This document shows, piece after piece, positions 12,619 to 25,049 of a DNA stretch of 64,000 nt. The stretch covers positions 7,139,501 through 7,203,500 of the forward strand of contig JAYKKT010000089.1 in the NCBI GenBank assembly GCA_036023115.1, written 5' to 3'. The stretch is from Brasenia schreberi. Its lineage: Eukaryota > Streptophyta > Magnoliopsida > Nymphaeales > Cabombaceae. Position 1 is the first letter of the stretch. Each line of letters opens with the position of its first letter. The translations under genes and the position numbers were made by a program. Below the pieces are notes generated by a model, which ran no database searches, was not told the origin of the DNA, and was given only the letters and a program-made list of their open reading frames with translations.

Positions 12619-14842
12619 AAGGAGAGAGAAAATATAGATTTAGGGAACCTATCAAAATACGTCTCAACCATACAATTGGCATAATAATGATATAGATTTG
12701 AATTAAAAGTATCATTCTACATCTACCTAGAGACTAGGTTAAACAAGACCCTAAGAGCAAAACGATTAACAGCTCCCCTAGCTAGCGAGGTAACTCTAAA
12801 GAAACTTGGATGTATTTGAGTTCGAGACTCCGGGCATGCATGTTCGATAGGAACCCACTCAAAGAGGCTGATACCTAGCCACTGCAGTTTGCCATCAGCG
12901 GCGGACCTAGAAATTTTCTCGGTTGATGTTCGAAACTCTGTTGAGTCAAGTTCAGGTCTGTGGATCGATAATCAAAGAAACAGGATTGCTTGTAATGTTC
13001 TTTTTATTTATTTTCTTGGGATTTCGTGTGATGCAGCTGCTTCACCTTGCCCATGAATAGGTGCCTTGCTTCTTAAGCTTTACAAGATTGTTACGCGCAT
13101 ACCCTTTTTATTATTCAAACACCTTCATTCTTTTTACTGTAATTTTGATTTTGCTACTACTAAAATTTGAAAATTGTCACGATATTTCTCGATCATTTTA
13201 ACTCTCTCTGTAGATTCTCACTTCACTGTCGATCCTCTCGTACCATTTCTGTGGTGACCTGCAGCTTGAAACTCGATCCCACCAATGATATTGAACCATC
13301 TTCCATTTCATATTTCATAGTGATTTGAATCCGACCAAAAAGAAAGAAGAAGAAGATGAAGAGGAGGGGGAAAAGAGAAAATGAAGAAGGTAACTGATTC
13401 AAAGAGGGTTTTGGTAATTTTTACGTGTATATTATTGATTTGATGTATTTTTCATCATTGATTTGAGGTATTGATTTTGTTTTCGATCTCTTATAACTAA
13501 ACCGAATCAAACGGTTTGACATCAATTTGGTTCAGTTCCGTGGTTGCTTGAACATCCCTAATTGGGAGGGATAAGCAAATGAAAGAAAAGGATTCTCTTC
13601 TGCCATGCCATGTCATCTTCAACATCCCCCACAAAAATGGGGAGAATTCAATCTCAATGGTTGTGAAAAAGATTCAACAAAGCACAATCTGTCTTTCATT
13701 GACATGAAACCCTTCTAGATGCAAATAGATGAACATAGCTATCCACCCCATACTTTTAGGTCGGTGGAAGTTGGAGCGAGGGACGGAGGGTGGGAGTGTG
13801 CATGAAACTGGTTTCGCATAACCATCTCTCTCTCTATATATATACATATGTATATATATACATATGTATATATACTATCCATATCTAATTTTAGCTTACT
13901 GTCCAAAGCCGAGTCATAATACAAATTATATGTAAATTAAATAATGAATATAGCCCCTTAAATAATGTCTAGGTCTCAAGTTCTCAACGGTTAGTATGTT
14001 TCTGGTATCGTCTCCAAGCATTTTGTCTTAGCTGGATTCAATTTAAGAAGAGCGAAAACGGAGGGTATTACTTAAGTTTGGCTCAGTGATGTCAAAATCG
14101 CATTTTGAATAAAATCGGTTCAAAATTATTTGAATAAAGAATTTTAAATTAAAAAATAAACATCATATATATGTTAAACAATTTTCAAAACCGCAAATTC
14201 AGCCTTCTCCCTGTTCTGGTTTGGTTTTGGCAACATTGGTTCGATCCAAATTAATAGATACCCTGGATTTGTTTTCGACAACAATAGTTTGAACAATGCT
14301 TCGCTAATACAGGACCCGATGCTCAGTGTTCTTCTGGATACAAGGATGATGATTCATGCGCACTCCAACTCATCTAAAAGTTGGGATATTGATGTATTTG
14401 TAAATTTAAATATAAAACTAAACAGATTTTTTTCTTAAAAGGGCCATTACATCGGTACCCACACTTTTGAATTGGTGTGCATCAGTGCGCATGTGTCGAA
14501 TTGTACAGGAACTAGTCACTCTCATATTCCCGAAGAGTTTAGGTTCTATCAGATCTTAGTTAAGCCCCATTCACATTCCCATGGACGTCTGTGCTATTTA
14601 TGAATTGCAATATGTATGAAATACCCCTGCATCAAGATCTTATTTCTTGGAGAATTTTGTGAAAGTGCACGAAAGGATCCGTAATAGCAACGGCTATTGG
14701 AAGGCTGGACATCAAACCCTAAAACAGGTGGGCACCGCCTCGTCCAAACAAATCGGTGATTGTTGGTTCAACGGTCGACATTTCGAAGTTGGTTCCCTTC
14801 AATGTTGTCGTTTTTCTCTTAGAGTTTGATACTTTTACAGAT

Positions 14843-14860
14843 CCCCCCCCCCCCCCCCCC

Positions 14861-14891
<31 letters not shown>
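14843..14891. repeat. poly(C)-(CT)n-(TA)n compound tract
   Basis: About nineteen C residues run directly into CT repeats and then TA repeats, with no unique sequence between them. Confidence 0.95.
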
Positions 14892-14974
14892 CACGAATCT
14901 AATATAATATATTTTCAAAACTTTTAAATATTTATCAATCACACTTGTATCACGAAAAAAGTAGTGAACAGTGA

Positions 14975-15008
<34 letters not shown>

Positions 15009-15662
15009 AAACGGATCCTTATTACCTTCGACATATTCATTCATGTCTTTTCACTGCTTTTTCATGAATATAATTTTAAAATTTTTATCATACTCTAAAA
15101 AAGTGATCGAATATAAGTGAGAGGTAAACGGAATTCAATTTCTCTCTCTCTTTATATATATATATGTGTGTGTGTGCGCGTGTGTGGTGTTCATCGTTCG
15201 TTCCAAGTGGATGGTACTTAAATGGGTGTAGTTAGTTGGTGGAGAGAGCAAGCAAGGTATCACGGAACAATTCACGGCAAAGAAAAACGTACTTCTTTAT
15301 TCATTCTCTCGTCTGTTCTCAGATTATTCTTTCTGAAAAGCACGTTAGCTTCAAGTTAAATCTCCCAAAAACAAACCCTTCCATTTTTACTCATTTTTAT
15401 TCACAATCAAGGACACTTTTATCTTTTGAAGATCAAAACCAGTTTCGGATTAATTTACTGTTGCAATCAAACCCCTTTGCTTTTACCCTTTTGTACTCTT
15501 GGTAACTTTGCATTTGTGCATCTTATTCAATGAGAGAGAGATTTTCTTTGCAAGATCGAGCCAGCTTCAGATTAATTCTGGGTGTTACTCTTGGAAAACA
15601 AACCCTATTTTTCGTTCTATTCTCTTGGTGCTGCCTCTTGGTGCACTTTTAATCATTTCATT

Positions 15663-15663
<1 letters not shown>

Positions 15664-15695
<32 letters not shown>
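15664..15695. repeat. (GA)n microsatellite in the IQD upstream region
   Basis: A (GA)n run about 300 bp before the probable 5' leader of the IQD gene. GA/CT tracts are common in plant core promoters and leaders, but a regulatory role here is only inference. Confidence 0.9.
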
Positions 15696-15696
<1 letters not shown>

Positions 15697-15894
15697 GGGA
15701 GGGGGTGTGATCTCGTGCTGTCAATGAGCAGGTGGGTCCCACGTGAAGGGTAAGAGCGGGCCCCGTTTACCAGCTGCGCTTGCTCTCAGTATTGAGAGAT
15801 CGTCACGATCACACGGCGGGAGAGACGTTAGGCACCATTGGAGGGGAGGGGGTTAATTTCTGACCATTTATTGCTGCCTCCAAACTTTTTTCAG

Positions 15895-16689
15895 CTCTCT
15901 CTCTCTCTCTCGAAACGACCACAGGCCTTTTTATTCCTTGACATCTTCAAGGGTTTGAGGATTTGATTTGTACATTAGGTATGATATTAGTTCTCTTTCT
16001 GTTTCCCTTAGATTTTTTGCTGGGAAGTGTTGATGGGCCTTTTGTATATGGTGTTTTTGATAGATCAAACTGTGTGTTCATTAGTCTTTTGCAAAGGTCG
16101 TGCTTTTGCTACTGGGTAGGGGCTTTCGTTATGTTATTGTGGTGCTTCTTGGCATTAGAATTTAGATCTGGGGAGTCGCGTTTGTGTTAGTTTTCATCTG
16201 AGTGATCTTTGTTTTTTTGTTGTGAGAAGTGTTGAACGTTATTAAAGCTATTGGTATAAGGTGTTTCTGGGACTCAGATCTAGAAAGATTTGTGAACGGT
16301 ACTCATGGAATGAGTACATTTCGAGCTTTTTTGTAGGTTGCTGTTTTCTATGGGAGAAATAACTCTAGGATTCAAGATCTAGTGAGCTTGGAAAGATGAC
16401 TTCTTTGTTTGAGAGATTGTATGGGTTTATTATGAGACTAAATTTATAATTCTGCCAGGGGTTTCACTTTGTTTCTTTCTTTGATGGTATTCCTGATAAT
16501 AAATGCTATACTGAGTGTTCTCAAGAGTGAGTTGGAGTGTTCTCTCTGTTGAATCCCTTGTACATGTTTCTGCTTGAATCGTGTTTTTTCTGGAGATTTT
16601 GCGGTTCCTGGTAAATTTGATGCTGGATGAAGGAGCAGTTTCTGATTTTTATTGGTCTGTTTCTGTAGGCGCCATTTGAGAAACGGTAG
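15895..16689 (+). promoter_or_regulatory. probable 5' leader of the IQD gene with a leader intron
   Basis: A CT-rich tract (15895-15911) is followed by a leader that appears spliced. A donor at 15979 (TTAG/GTATGA) and an acceptor ending at 16668 (TTTCTGTAG) would remove about 690 bp and leave only about 21 bp before the ATG at 16690. Leader introns are frequent in plant genes. The transcription start is not visible, and no strong TATA box was identified. Confidence 0.45.
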
Positions 16690-19600
16690 ATGGGGAAGAA
16701 GGACAACTGGTTTATTACTGTCAAAAAGGCTTTTAGCCCTGAATCAAAAGAGAAGAAACAAGAGGTTGGGTTTGGTCCCTGTGTGCGTTCGTGATGCATA
16801 TGAGTATGTGTTTTTGTGTGTGCTTGTGTCTAGATTTAGTGGAGATTGACACCTTACGTTGAACATGCTTCCGGTCAGAAAACAGGTAGCAAATCTAAAC
16901 ACAAGTGGGTATTTGGACGATCAAAGCGGCCTGAGATTTTGGAAGCTCCTGCTCCATTGGAAGAGGCTATCACAGCAGGGACAGAAGGGGCGAAATTTAC
17001 TGAAATAGAGGATGAGCAGAATAAGCATGCTTATTCCGTTGCAATTGCCACCGCAGTTGCTGCAGAGGCCGCCGTTGCTGCTGCTCAGGCTGCTGCTCAG
17101 GTTGTTAGGCTGACAGCGGTTCCTCAACACTCTGGGAAATCAAGGGAAGAGCTGTCGGCAGTGAAGATTCAAACTGCATTTAGAGGTTACCTGGTTTGTG
17201 AACCTTCCTTTCCCATTTTTCTGATAGATCTGTTTAGAGCCATACGTTTCTCTCTCTTTCTTTGGAAAAAAATGACTGTTACACGCCATTGATCTGAGTT
17301 TCCCTATTTGGAATTTTTTGTGCATAGCTTTCCTGTTTCACTTAGTTCCAATATGGAATTCATGAAATTATATAGAATTTTGAGGTTTGCTGTCAATAAT
17401 TTGTATAATGTGATCCAAAGAGAGAAGTAAATTTTCAAGCAGACCCATTTTTCGTTGATGAAAAGAATAGATCAGATTGACAACTCTACAATCTCAGCAG
17501 GTCATGAATGGTGTTTGATGATTTTGTTATACTCTGGAAATTTCAGTGTATAAAATTTCAGAATTTCCGTTGCTCTCTTATCTTCCTTCTTCCTTTAGCT
17601 TAAAACCTTTTCGCATAGTGGACCAATGATATGGTGTTGCATTCATTTGATGATAAGTGATATTTGTGGGTTGTGACGTATGCCTGAACATTCGACTCCA
17701 GGCAAGGAGAGCTTTACGAGCCTTGAGAGGACTTGTAAGGTTGAAGGCATTAATCCATGGAAACTCCGTCAAAAGTCAAGCAGCAACAACTCTTCGATGC
17801 ATGCAGACACTGACTAGGGTTCAATCCCAAATTCGTTCCAGAAGGCTCAGGCTGTCAGAGGAGAACCAAGCCCTGCAGCGCCAACTTCTACTGAAACGGG
17901 AGATGGAAGACTTGAAAGCAGCAGTAAGTCTTCAGAAATTTTCAGTTCCATAGTATTGACATTAACTTTTACTAGCGCTGCTCTCTAGCTATAGTGTCAT
18001 GGCTGCTTTGCCTTTCGCCAATATGGTATTGTTTCCTGATGCCATTATGTTCCAATGTGAGAATGGGTATTCAACATCCATAAATTAATGTTGCCAGGTA
18101 AGTCTTTTCTGGCATGGCAAATGTTATGTTAAAGGACTTATATCTTATAGAGTAGCAGTGTAAAAAGATACGTATGCATTCTAGGGTTTCTTTCAACATT
18201 TTGAAGCACATAATGCTACTAATGGCAGGATGTATGCGGTAACCTTATATTGTGATCCCTCATTTCATCATCATAAGAGGTGTTTTAAGCAATTACAATG
18301 ATACAAATGGTCAGTGACCTTATGCCCTTTGACAAGGAACTTTCTTTCTGTCAACTGATGAAGGTTTGCTGTCTGTTAACTGATCTCAAGGAAGTCTTTT
18401 TCTTCACCAAACAGATACGTAGATTGAAATGTTGGAATCTTTTTAACTTTGGATCTTTTTGCAATGTGACAACCACCACCAAAAAGCCTGAATCTTTTGC
18501 AGCAGCCTAATTGTGCTGAATAGATAATAACGGTCATATCAATAGTCTGAAACCCGCCTTGACTTCCACTGAGTTCGAAGTTGTCTACCTCAATTTTACT
18601 TCGAAACCTGGGGTGGGCGTGCTGCTTCAAGCAGAAGTACCAGGCAGATTCTTCATGGAGTCAACGTGATGGTAATAAATTTCGAGACCAGCCTAAAAGA
18701 GAAGTTCCCATTTAATCAAGTGCAACTCTTTAATGAAATCTTTCATTTAAAGACCACTAGTTTCATCGTTTCATCACCTGCTAGACATATACTGGCATGC
18801 TTTAACTATGCAGTATAATACAATATATACATTTCAAAAGAAGGGGCTTGTGAGGAAACGGTGCATGGTAACAGATGAAGCTTACCTTGCTGCTGTTTGA
18901 TGAAGAATTATGGTTTTATGTATTAGAACTTGGTAGTTGTTGACAAGTAGATGATGGTCAGCAGGGACAATTCTATCCTCATCTAATGCAAAGTGAAAAC
19001 GTCATTTAATTGGACACTCATCGCAAGAATCATACTGCAGTGTACCTTTTTTCCCTTGTCTTGTCAAGGACCAGTTTAGAATGTTTTGTAAACTTTGTAT
19101 TCTGTAACGTGTTCTTCCGAAAGGATTTGAATTGCTGGAAGCTTAAGTCACACTGACACTTCTAAGAGGTGGAGTGTCGACCTCGACACTAGTGCAATAT
19201 CGACACCGACACCGTGTTGGTACGGCATGGCAAAAAACGTAATTTTTTTTAACTCACGGTTGTGCCATCTATGGTGTATTTATCCTAGAGAACCATATCA
19301 AAGACGGAGTAATCCGTGAAGACGATGAAACCAAAGCCTCTTAATCAACTCGTGACGTTATCCCTCATGATGACCACCTTAGCTACCTCACCATAGTTTT
19401 CAAAATGCTCCTTGAGCTTGTCTTCCATCATCTCTCATGAAACTCCGCCGATGAATGTAGAAAAATATCTCAACGCGGACCTTCTTCAATTCCTTTTGTG
19501 TGGATATTCCATGCTTCAAAATCTGGTATCGATTTTGAAGTTCGGGTCTTTTTGGATAAATGGGTCCGGATAGTGAAGATTGATTTGTGTATTATGATGA

Positions 19601-20838
19601 AATTAGTAGTTGTTTAGAGTTTATGTGTTTTGCTTTAATATAAAGTTGTACTTGCTATTGTCATATACTTATATTAATTGATGTCTCACTTGTTTAGCTT
19701 GAATATTATATATAATATATAATATTATATACCTTACGTGTCGCCGCACCCAAAATTTTTGAAATTTGCCGTATCCCGCACCCGCACCCGTGTGACATAG
19801 GAAGCTATAAAATCTTAATCTTGACTCTATCTTTGTCCTCAACCAAAATGGCGACGGGAAACATTATAGGGTCTTGGTTTTTTGATAAAAAGTTGGGTGT
19901 ACTAACACTATATTCATCATCGTAGATGGGAGAAGATTGGGATGACAGTCTGCAGTCAAAGGAACAGATAGAGACCAGATTAACAAACAAACAAGAAGCA
20001 GCTATTAGAAGAGAACGAGCTATGGCATATGCTTTCTCTCATCAGGTACTGTTGCACATTCTTTCCATTTCTTGGCAATTACCGCATAGCAGCCTATTTG
20101 ATTTTTCTTGAATACTCACAGCAAGAATGGAGGAATTCGTCCAAATCGGCAAATCCGATGTTCGTTGACCCAAATAATCCACACTGGGGATGGAGTTGGT
20201 TGGAGCGCTGGATGGCTGCAAGACCATGGGAGAGCCGCAGTGTTGTAGATAAAGAAAACTCTGATGCATCATCTGTGAAAACTTCAACTCGAATTGCTGG
20301 AGAGATCACCAAATCTACTGCTCCCCATGGAATCAATGGTGAGAGGCCGTCACCAGTGGCTGTGAAACCAGTCCGACCTGCCAGCAGAATGTCTCCTTCC
20401 ACACTGCTGCCAAAGCCATCGTCTGCATCTGGCAAGACAAAGTTCACGAGCCCACGTGATGGCCAACTCGCAGAAGAGGACTCGAGGAGTATGGTGAGCA
20501 TGCAATCTGAACGAACTAGGCGACACAGCATTGCCGTCTCTATTAGAGACGATGAGAGCCTCGCAAGCTCTCCTTCAATTCCAAGTTACATGACACCAAC
20601 TGAATCAGCAAGGGCCAAAGCTAGATTGAGCAGCCCACTAGGGGATAAGCAGGAGTCAGCAGAGAAGACATCTTCTGCTTCGGCAAAGAAGCGGCTATCA
20701 TTCCCGTCTGAGAAATCCAATAACACAGTGTCTCCGGCAGCTGCAACTCGCTCTTCAGGCCCATCCAAAGTGGACAACACTCTAACGGATATCAGTGTTG
20801 GTTCAGAGCACACTGTGAGCACTGGAAGCCGCAGGTAG
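16690..20838 (+). CDS. IQD family (IQ67-domain) calmodulin-binding protein
   Basis: IQD proteins bind calmodulin and often decorate microtubules or the plasma membrane as scaffolds. Five coding exons keep phase 0 throughout: 16690-16764, 16879-17193, 17702-17923, 19926-20045 and 20122-20838, giving 482 residues, a usual IQD length. The N terminus begins MGKKDNWF and is followed by a Lys/Ser-rich basic stretch. The IQ67 domain (about residues 117-185) spans exons 2 and 3 with IQ motif [29 protein letters not shown]. The intron between GYL and ARR at 17194-17701 is at the position typical of the family. The 1-5-10 hydrophobic spacing and the RxxRxRRxR-like [11 protein letters not shown] follow. 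The C terminus carries a DUF4005-type block with [15 protein letters not shown]. Intron 3 (about 2 kb) contains an inserted gene fragment. The first ATG in good context was taken as start. Confidence 0.93.
19160..19805. mobile_element. putative insertion with gene fragment inside IQD intron 3
   Basis: Both ends of this interval are built from similar GTGTCG / GACACC and GGGTGCGGG-type words: GTCGACCTCGACAC and GACACCGACACCG at 19175-19215, and CGCACCCGCACCCGTGTGACA at 19778-19798. This is as expected for diverged inverted ends of a DNA element. The interior holds the antisense RRM fragment listed separately. No transposase is present. Exact termini and a target-site duplication could not be fixed. 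Confidence 0.35.
19253..19470 (-). pseudogene. RRM (hnRNP A/B-like) gene fragment
   Basis: Read on the minus strand this gives an RNA-recognition motif of the plant hnRNP1/RNP1 type. An RNP2-like FIGGVS word is followed by [24 protein letters not shown], the RNP1-like [11 protein letters not shown], and [10 protein letters not shown]. At least three stop codons interrupt it (after FIGGVS, after NVTS, and in the VL-DKYT region), so it is not functional. It has no intron and lies antisense inside an intron of the IQD gene, which suggests a captured or processed fragment. It cannot be translated from the host transcript. Confidence 0.7.
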
Positions 20839-21900
20839 CCCCAGCGATGGAGTTGCAAAGTGTTTGAATTGTTATTATTTATTATCTACTATTGTCTAAA
20901 GTTGCATCATTATTTATCTGTCTTGGTCTCTATTGCACTGGCTATCAGTCCGGCGAGTGTAGTACATTATGGTGGTTTTCTGTCGTGAATGTGGACAGTA
21001 TGAGAATCCCATTAAGTGCATTCGGTATCTGGGGATTTGGCTCCATCTTTGATTGTATTATTTTGTTCTTTGGTGCCTCGGTCTGTCAGATCTACTAACC
21101 TCTGGTGAGCTCCTCTTGTTTCTTTTCCTTCTTCATTTTCTCTCCCTAATCTTTCAGCTCAATCTTGATACCAACGGTACAGTTGAATTCAACTCGCCCA
21201 AGTGACAACTTGCCCGAGGTCTAAGGTTTCCGAAGTGTGTTTCGGAGGTCAGGATCTCGGAGTGAGGATCTCCTTTTAATGTGCAATCCTTTGAATCTGG
21301 GATTGATTTCTCTACAATCTGGGATCCTTGTGATCATGGACTGAGAATCTCCTCTCACTGCCGGAGGAGCGACCAAGTCTAACGTTCCAGTGTGTTCCCG
21401 GGGACGGAAAAAGGAAAAAAAGAGAAACCACAAAAGCCGGAGAACATTGATATATCAAATGCTGCATATTGATATTATGAGACAATTTCGTTTGAAGAAC
21501 ATCAAGCTTTACACAGAGCACCTTAAATAACATGATCATAGAATTGGAAAATAAGAAAATGTATAGCCCACGATTAGAGCAGTGAGCTATAATAACGTTT
21601 CAAGGTTTAAAGCGTAGGCAGTCATGTTTCACAAGTCGGTTTCCTGCGTTATCTTTTAAAATGAAAAAGAAAAATCTAGCAGGCTTTCTTGTCCTCTGTG
21701 TAGTATGATTCTGTGCTTTTAACTCCATTGACTGAGAAAGAAAGAACACTATTCTGTTTTTGTTTTCTTGTATTTTTCAATGATTAAAATGCTTATCTAT
21801 ATAAACCTTGAGATGGATTCTTTTCTGAAAAGCAATTGTTAGCATTGTTCTCTTCCTTTACGTTAGGCCTTCAGGTTGTGGGGAAAGGGGGGGGCGGGGG
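20839..21900. other. IQD 3' flank
   Basis: The first few hundred bases are T-rich and probably include the IQD 3' untranslated region. I found no canonical AATAAA close to the stop codon. No further exon is seen. A G-rich run lies at 21879-21901, and the short open frames here show no domain. Confidence 0.4.
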
Positions 21901-21929
21901 GCATTTCCTCAATAAATATGTCGAAAGGA

Positions 21930-22700
21930 AAACTCTAAGGCAGTGGTGGTCCATGACAAAAGAAGACTCTTCAATATTGTGGATATCTGCATTGGTTTCA
22001 AAATGACTCATTTTGCCACAGTTAGGTCTTTTGCCATTATCATCATATGGTTTACATTTTCTACTACATTATCTCCTTTCATTTTAAAGGAATTATATTT
22101 TTGTAGTAGCAATTGAATATGTAGTTTTACAGTTGTATCATATTGAACTCTTATTGAGTCGAACAGCTCTTTCGTGGTCTTAAATTCCTTGAAGAGCCTA
22201 ATTTGGTCAATTGGTTTTGAAATAACTCATTTTGCCATAGTTAGGTCTCTTCCTATTACCAGCATATGGTTTATATTTTCTACTACATTATTTTTTTCCT
22301 TCATTTTGAATGAATTATATTTTTGTAGTAGTAATTGAACATGCAGTTTTGTTGTTTATCATATTTAACTCTTATTGAGTCGAACAACTCTTTCATGGTC
22401 TCGAATTTCTTGAAGAGCCTAATCAGGTCATCCTCCATGTACGTCAACATGATGGTTCTTGCTATTGTGTTATCTTTAAAAAATATTTTATACATTTCTA
22501 TTTGTTGTTGTGTTGCGTCTTGTAGTGGAGAATGCAGAGTTTCTTTTAAAACATACTCTTACACCTTCAAGTGTTAGAGCGAGCGGTATCCTTCTCTTCT
22601 ATGTTTGGAAGTTTAGACCGTTTAATTTTTCTGTCTTTGCCAGTTCCGATACACATATTTTAGAGTTCATTTTTATGTGTTTGGCAATTTTAACAAATAG
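21930..22700 (-). pseudogene. Copia-type gag fragment (UBN2-like), broken
   Basis: The minus strand encodes pieces of a Copia gag polyprotein. An N-terminal EKLNGLNFQT is followed by a stop where the family has Trp. A UBN2-like segment then includes DDLIRLFKKFETMKELFDSIRVKYD and a downstream QISTILKSL word. The region 21994-22432 consists of two tandem copies with a period of about 219 bp (73 codons), so the ELFDSIRV block occurs twice. Frameshifts and stops show that it is dead. Protease, integrase and reverse transcriptase are not present in the window. It lies between the IQD gene and the probable Copia primer-binding site near 23675, in the correct orientation for a 5' LTR on its right. 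Confidence 0.65.
21994..22432. repeat. 219-bp tandem duplication within Copia gag
   Basis: The block beginning GGTTTCAAAATGACTCATTT at 21994 recurs from 22213 with moderate divergence. The offset is a multiple of three, so the duplication would have kept the gag frame. Confidence 0.8.
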
Positions 22701-22849
22701 ATAGTTTAAAAAGAAAGCATTCACCACGCAACAAACCACAAATAGCATAACCCTAATTAGTGCGATGCGGGACATTCCAAAAATGAGCTGGAAATAACTC
22801 ATTTATAATATAAAAACAAGTTGGGATAAATCCATAAATTTTCCCAAAA

Positions 22850-22936
22850 AATTATTGCCTTTGTTAATTTCACAAAATACCAGGGGTAAAACTATTGCCT
22901 TTGTTAATTTTACAAAATACCAGGGGTAAAACTATA
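22850..22936. repeat. 43-bp tandem duplication
   Basis: The words TTGCCTTTGTTAATTT and ACCAGGGGTAAAACTAT occur twice in direct tandem with one mismatch, in the leader region of the Copia remnant. Confidence 0.85.
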
Positions 22937-23669
22937 ATTTTATCTATTTGTCTGGTTTTGTAATTTTTTAGAAAGACCAAGGACACAACAATAAAATTGG
23001 TATTTGGTATTTCTGAAAATTCGTCACTGATAGGAGGTAAATTTATAATTTTGCCACTTAATTTCTACAAAAAAAACAGGGATAGATCTATCTTTTGATA
23101 CAGTGGCAATACTGTAAAATGTTTAACCGATAAGGGCAGGGAAGTAATTGAATCTCCTAGTTTTTCATAATTTTCATATTGACTTTTTGCCCAAATAAGG
23201 GCAAAACAGTTTTTTTTTATCTAAAAACATCTTAATATTTTGGTAATTTTATCTAGTGACAGTTCGTAATATTCAAAAACTGGCTAGGGTAGAATGAACT
23301 TTTTAACTAGCCTACGACCATCTGCTGACCTTTTGGCTAGGGTTCTATCGCTGGTTTTCCTACGGCCGCCCTTTGGCCTTCTGGTCGAGGTTCTACCGGC
23401 CCACCGGCCCACCGCTTCTTGACGTATGACCACCAACTGACCTTCTCTTTTTCTCTCTCATCTCTTGCCGCCTTGTGCTCTGTCTCGATTGAGGTAGGTT
23501 GTTTCTGCATCTGCCATGTATCGACTGAGGTAGGTTGTTTGTCTTTATCCTATCTCGGCTTATTCATGTTGTTTGTCGTTTCTGCCAAGACCCGTATACG
23601 AAGTTTTTCTTCCTTTGTGTCCTTTTTTTTTATTTTACTAATGTGTACTTTTTTGCAGGGACAAACCAG

Positions 23670-23681
23670 GCTCTGATACCA
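23670..23681 (-). other. Copia primer-binding site (initiator tRNA-Met)
   Basis: On the minus strand the sequence reads TGGTATCAGAGC, complementary to the 3' end of plant initiator tRNA-Met, the primer used by most Copia elements. It follows two bases after a CA dinucleotide that would end the 5' LTR, and the gag fragment lies downstream of it on the same strand. Confidence 0.75.
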
Positions 23682-23683
23682 AT

Positions 23684-24430
23684 TGATGACTTTTTCCGTT
23701 GACTTTTTGGCATCCTCTGCGATTCTGGTCGACTCTGCGACATCCTCTGCTTTCGGTTCTTTGGAGCTTCAGTCAGCTATGCAGCAACAGATGAACATGT
23801 ATCTGTAATATGTTTTTCAAGGTTTCCTCATAGTAGGAATGTGTGCTTGTATACGATTGTATGATATCGTTCTCTTGCACTGTCCTGTATTTATAGCGCA
23901 ATGCCTGTTCTTCTTTCCTCTCGGATTTCTTACTCAACTTTCTTTTTACTAGAGCCCTTATCCTGTCGTTTACAGATAAGCTTCGCAACCGCTCGACGGT
24001 TTCAGCCAATCATTACTGTTACAACCTTCTTTACCATAACTCTTTCACAAATAACGGCTGAATGACCAGTCTAACCATTTCTGTGCTGGGATTGCCAAGA
24101 ATGGCCACAGACATAGCCACTCAGATTCCAAAGTCTCACTCTTGGCCACTCGAGTCAACTAGCTGTTACCCATGTTATGTTATTTATATCAAATATGTTT
24201 CTAATGTATTTATAGGCTATTTTGCTGGAGATTTAGTAAAAGCTACTAAAGTTGTTGATTCACACATGAGCTCATCGCAGGCTGAATCGTGCCGAAACAC
24301 CAGCAGCTCAGTTCTTTTATCAGCCTTGTGTCCAATTTCTCGGCCTCTTTCACATGCTTAAGCATGTTATTCAACTTCAGGCACTATAAGATACTTGTTC
24401 TCTGCTAACCAATACATCAATTGATTCGAC
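23684..24430 (-). mobile_element. probable 5' LTR of the minus-strand Copia remnant
   Basis: Directly upstream (in minus orientation) of the primer-binding site lies a non-coding block that should be the LTR. Its inner edge ends in CA (plus-strand TG at 23684). A TATA-like GCGCTATAAATACAGG lies about 200 bp from that edge, as expected for the U3/R region. The outer edge is not fixed because no second LTR is in the window. The end given is only an estimate. Confidence 0.45.
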
Positions 24431-25049
24431 ACTCCTGGTAAGGCACTACCCATCAAGAAAAAGGAGTAAGAACTTCAAAGAACAGCACACACACACACAA
24501 GGCATGTACGATTGATTCTGAGATGAGAATATTTCACTGGAAGTCACTTTTTAAGAACTGAGATGAGCCAAAACCGAGTTCGACCTCAGCTCAAGTTGCT
24601 TGTGAGCTGAGATCGAACTCACTTAGTACTAGAGGTGACAGTTTGTGAGTCCAACAAAGCTTTATGATGATACAAGTATAAAATTTATCTACACTTCAAG
24701 TTCCGTATTCGGGTCAACCCAATTTGAGCTAATTCACGTTTTCAATCTCGAGCTAAGCTTAACTGAGTTATTATTGAATCTAGGTCGATCTAATTTGCTC
24801 TTGCTGAGTTCGTTCTAAGGTCGTGCTCAATCGAGTTATTCCTGGTTTCACCGAGCTCAAACGAGCCCAGCAAAGTGAAGCTCGAGTGGTTCAAATGCAA
24901 TTCGAGCTCGATCCTCACAGTTTTCAATGAACTCGGGATAAAGCTTGATTTGGATAAACCGGTTCGACCTCGACCCACTTGTGGCGAGGTTCACACAACG
25001 CTTCCGCCAAAGACATGTCGGTCGGTGGTCGGGTAATCAGACGTTGTGG
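24431..25049. other. upstream region of the ureidoglycolate-hydrolase-type gene
   Basis: No exon is seen. 24575-24620 forms an imperfect inverted repeat with arms GAGTTCGACCTCAGCTCA and TGAGCTGAGATCGAACTC, and 24690-24960 is rich in GAGCTCGA-type words. The same word type recurs at 34060-34180. The promoter of the next gene must overlap this repeat, but no TATA box stands out. Confidence 0.4.

Larger units (their letters stand above)
12619..15890. other. gene-free stretch upstream of the IQD gene
   Basis: No exon is supported. The stretch holds a B-box-like GAGTTCGAGACTCC at about 12820, small TA/CT microsatellites (13830-13875, 14843-14891, 14975-15004, 15145-15180) and a (GA)n run at 15664-15695. 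The CT/GA-rich last kilobase probably includes the promoter of the gene that follows. Confidence 0.5.

Noticed and set aside
20094..20531. 145-codon minus-strand ORF opposite IQD exon 5
   Set aside because: It is the antisense shadow of a conserved, well-supported coding exon.
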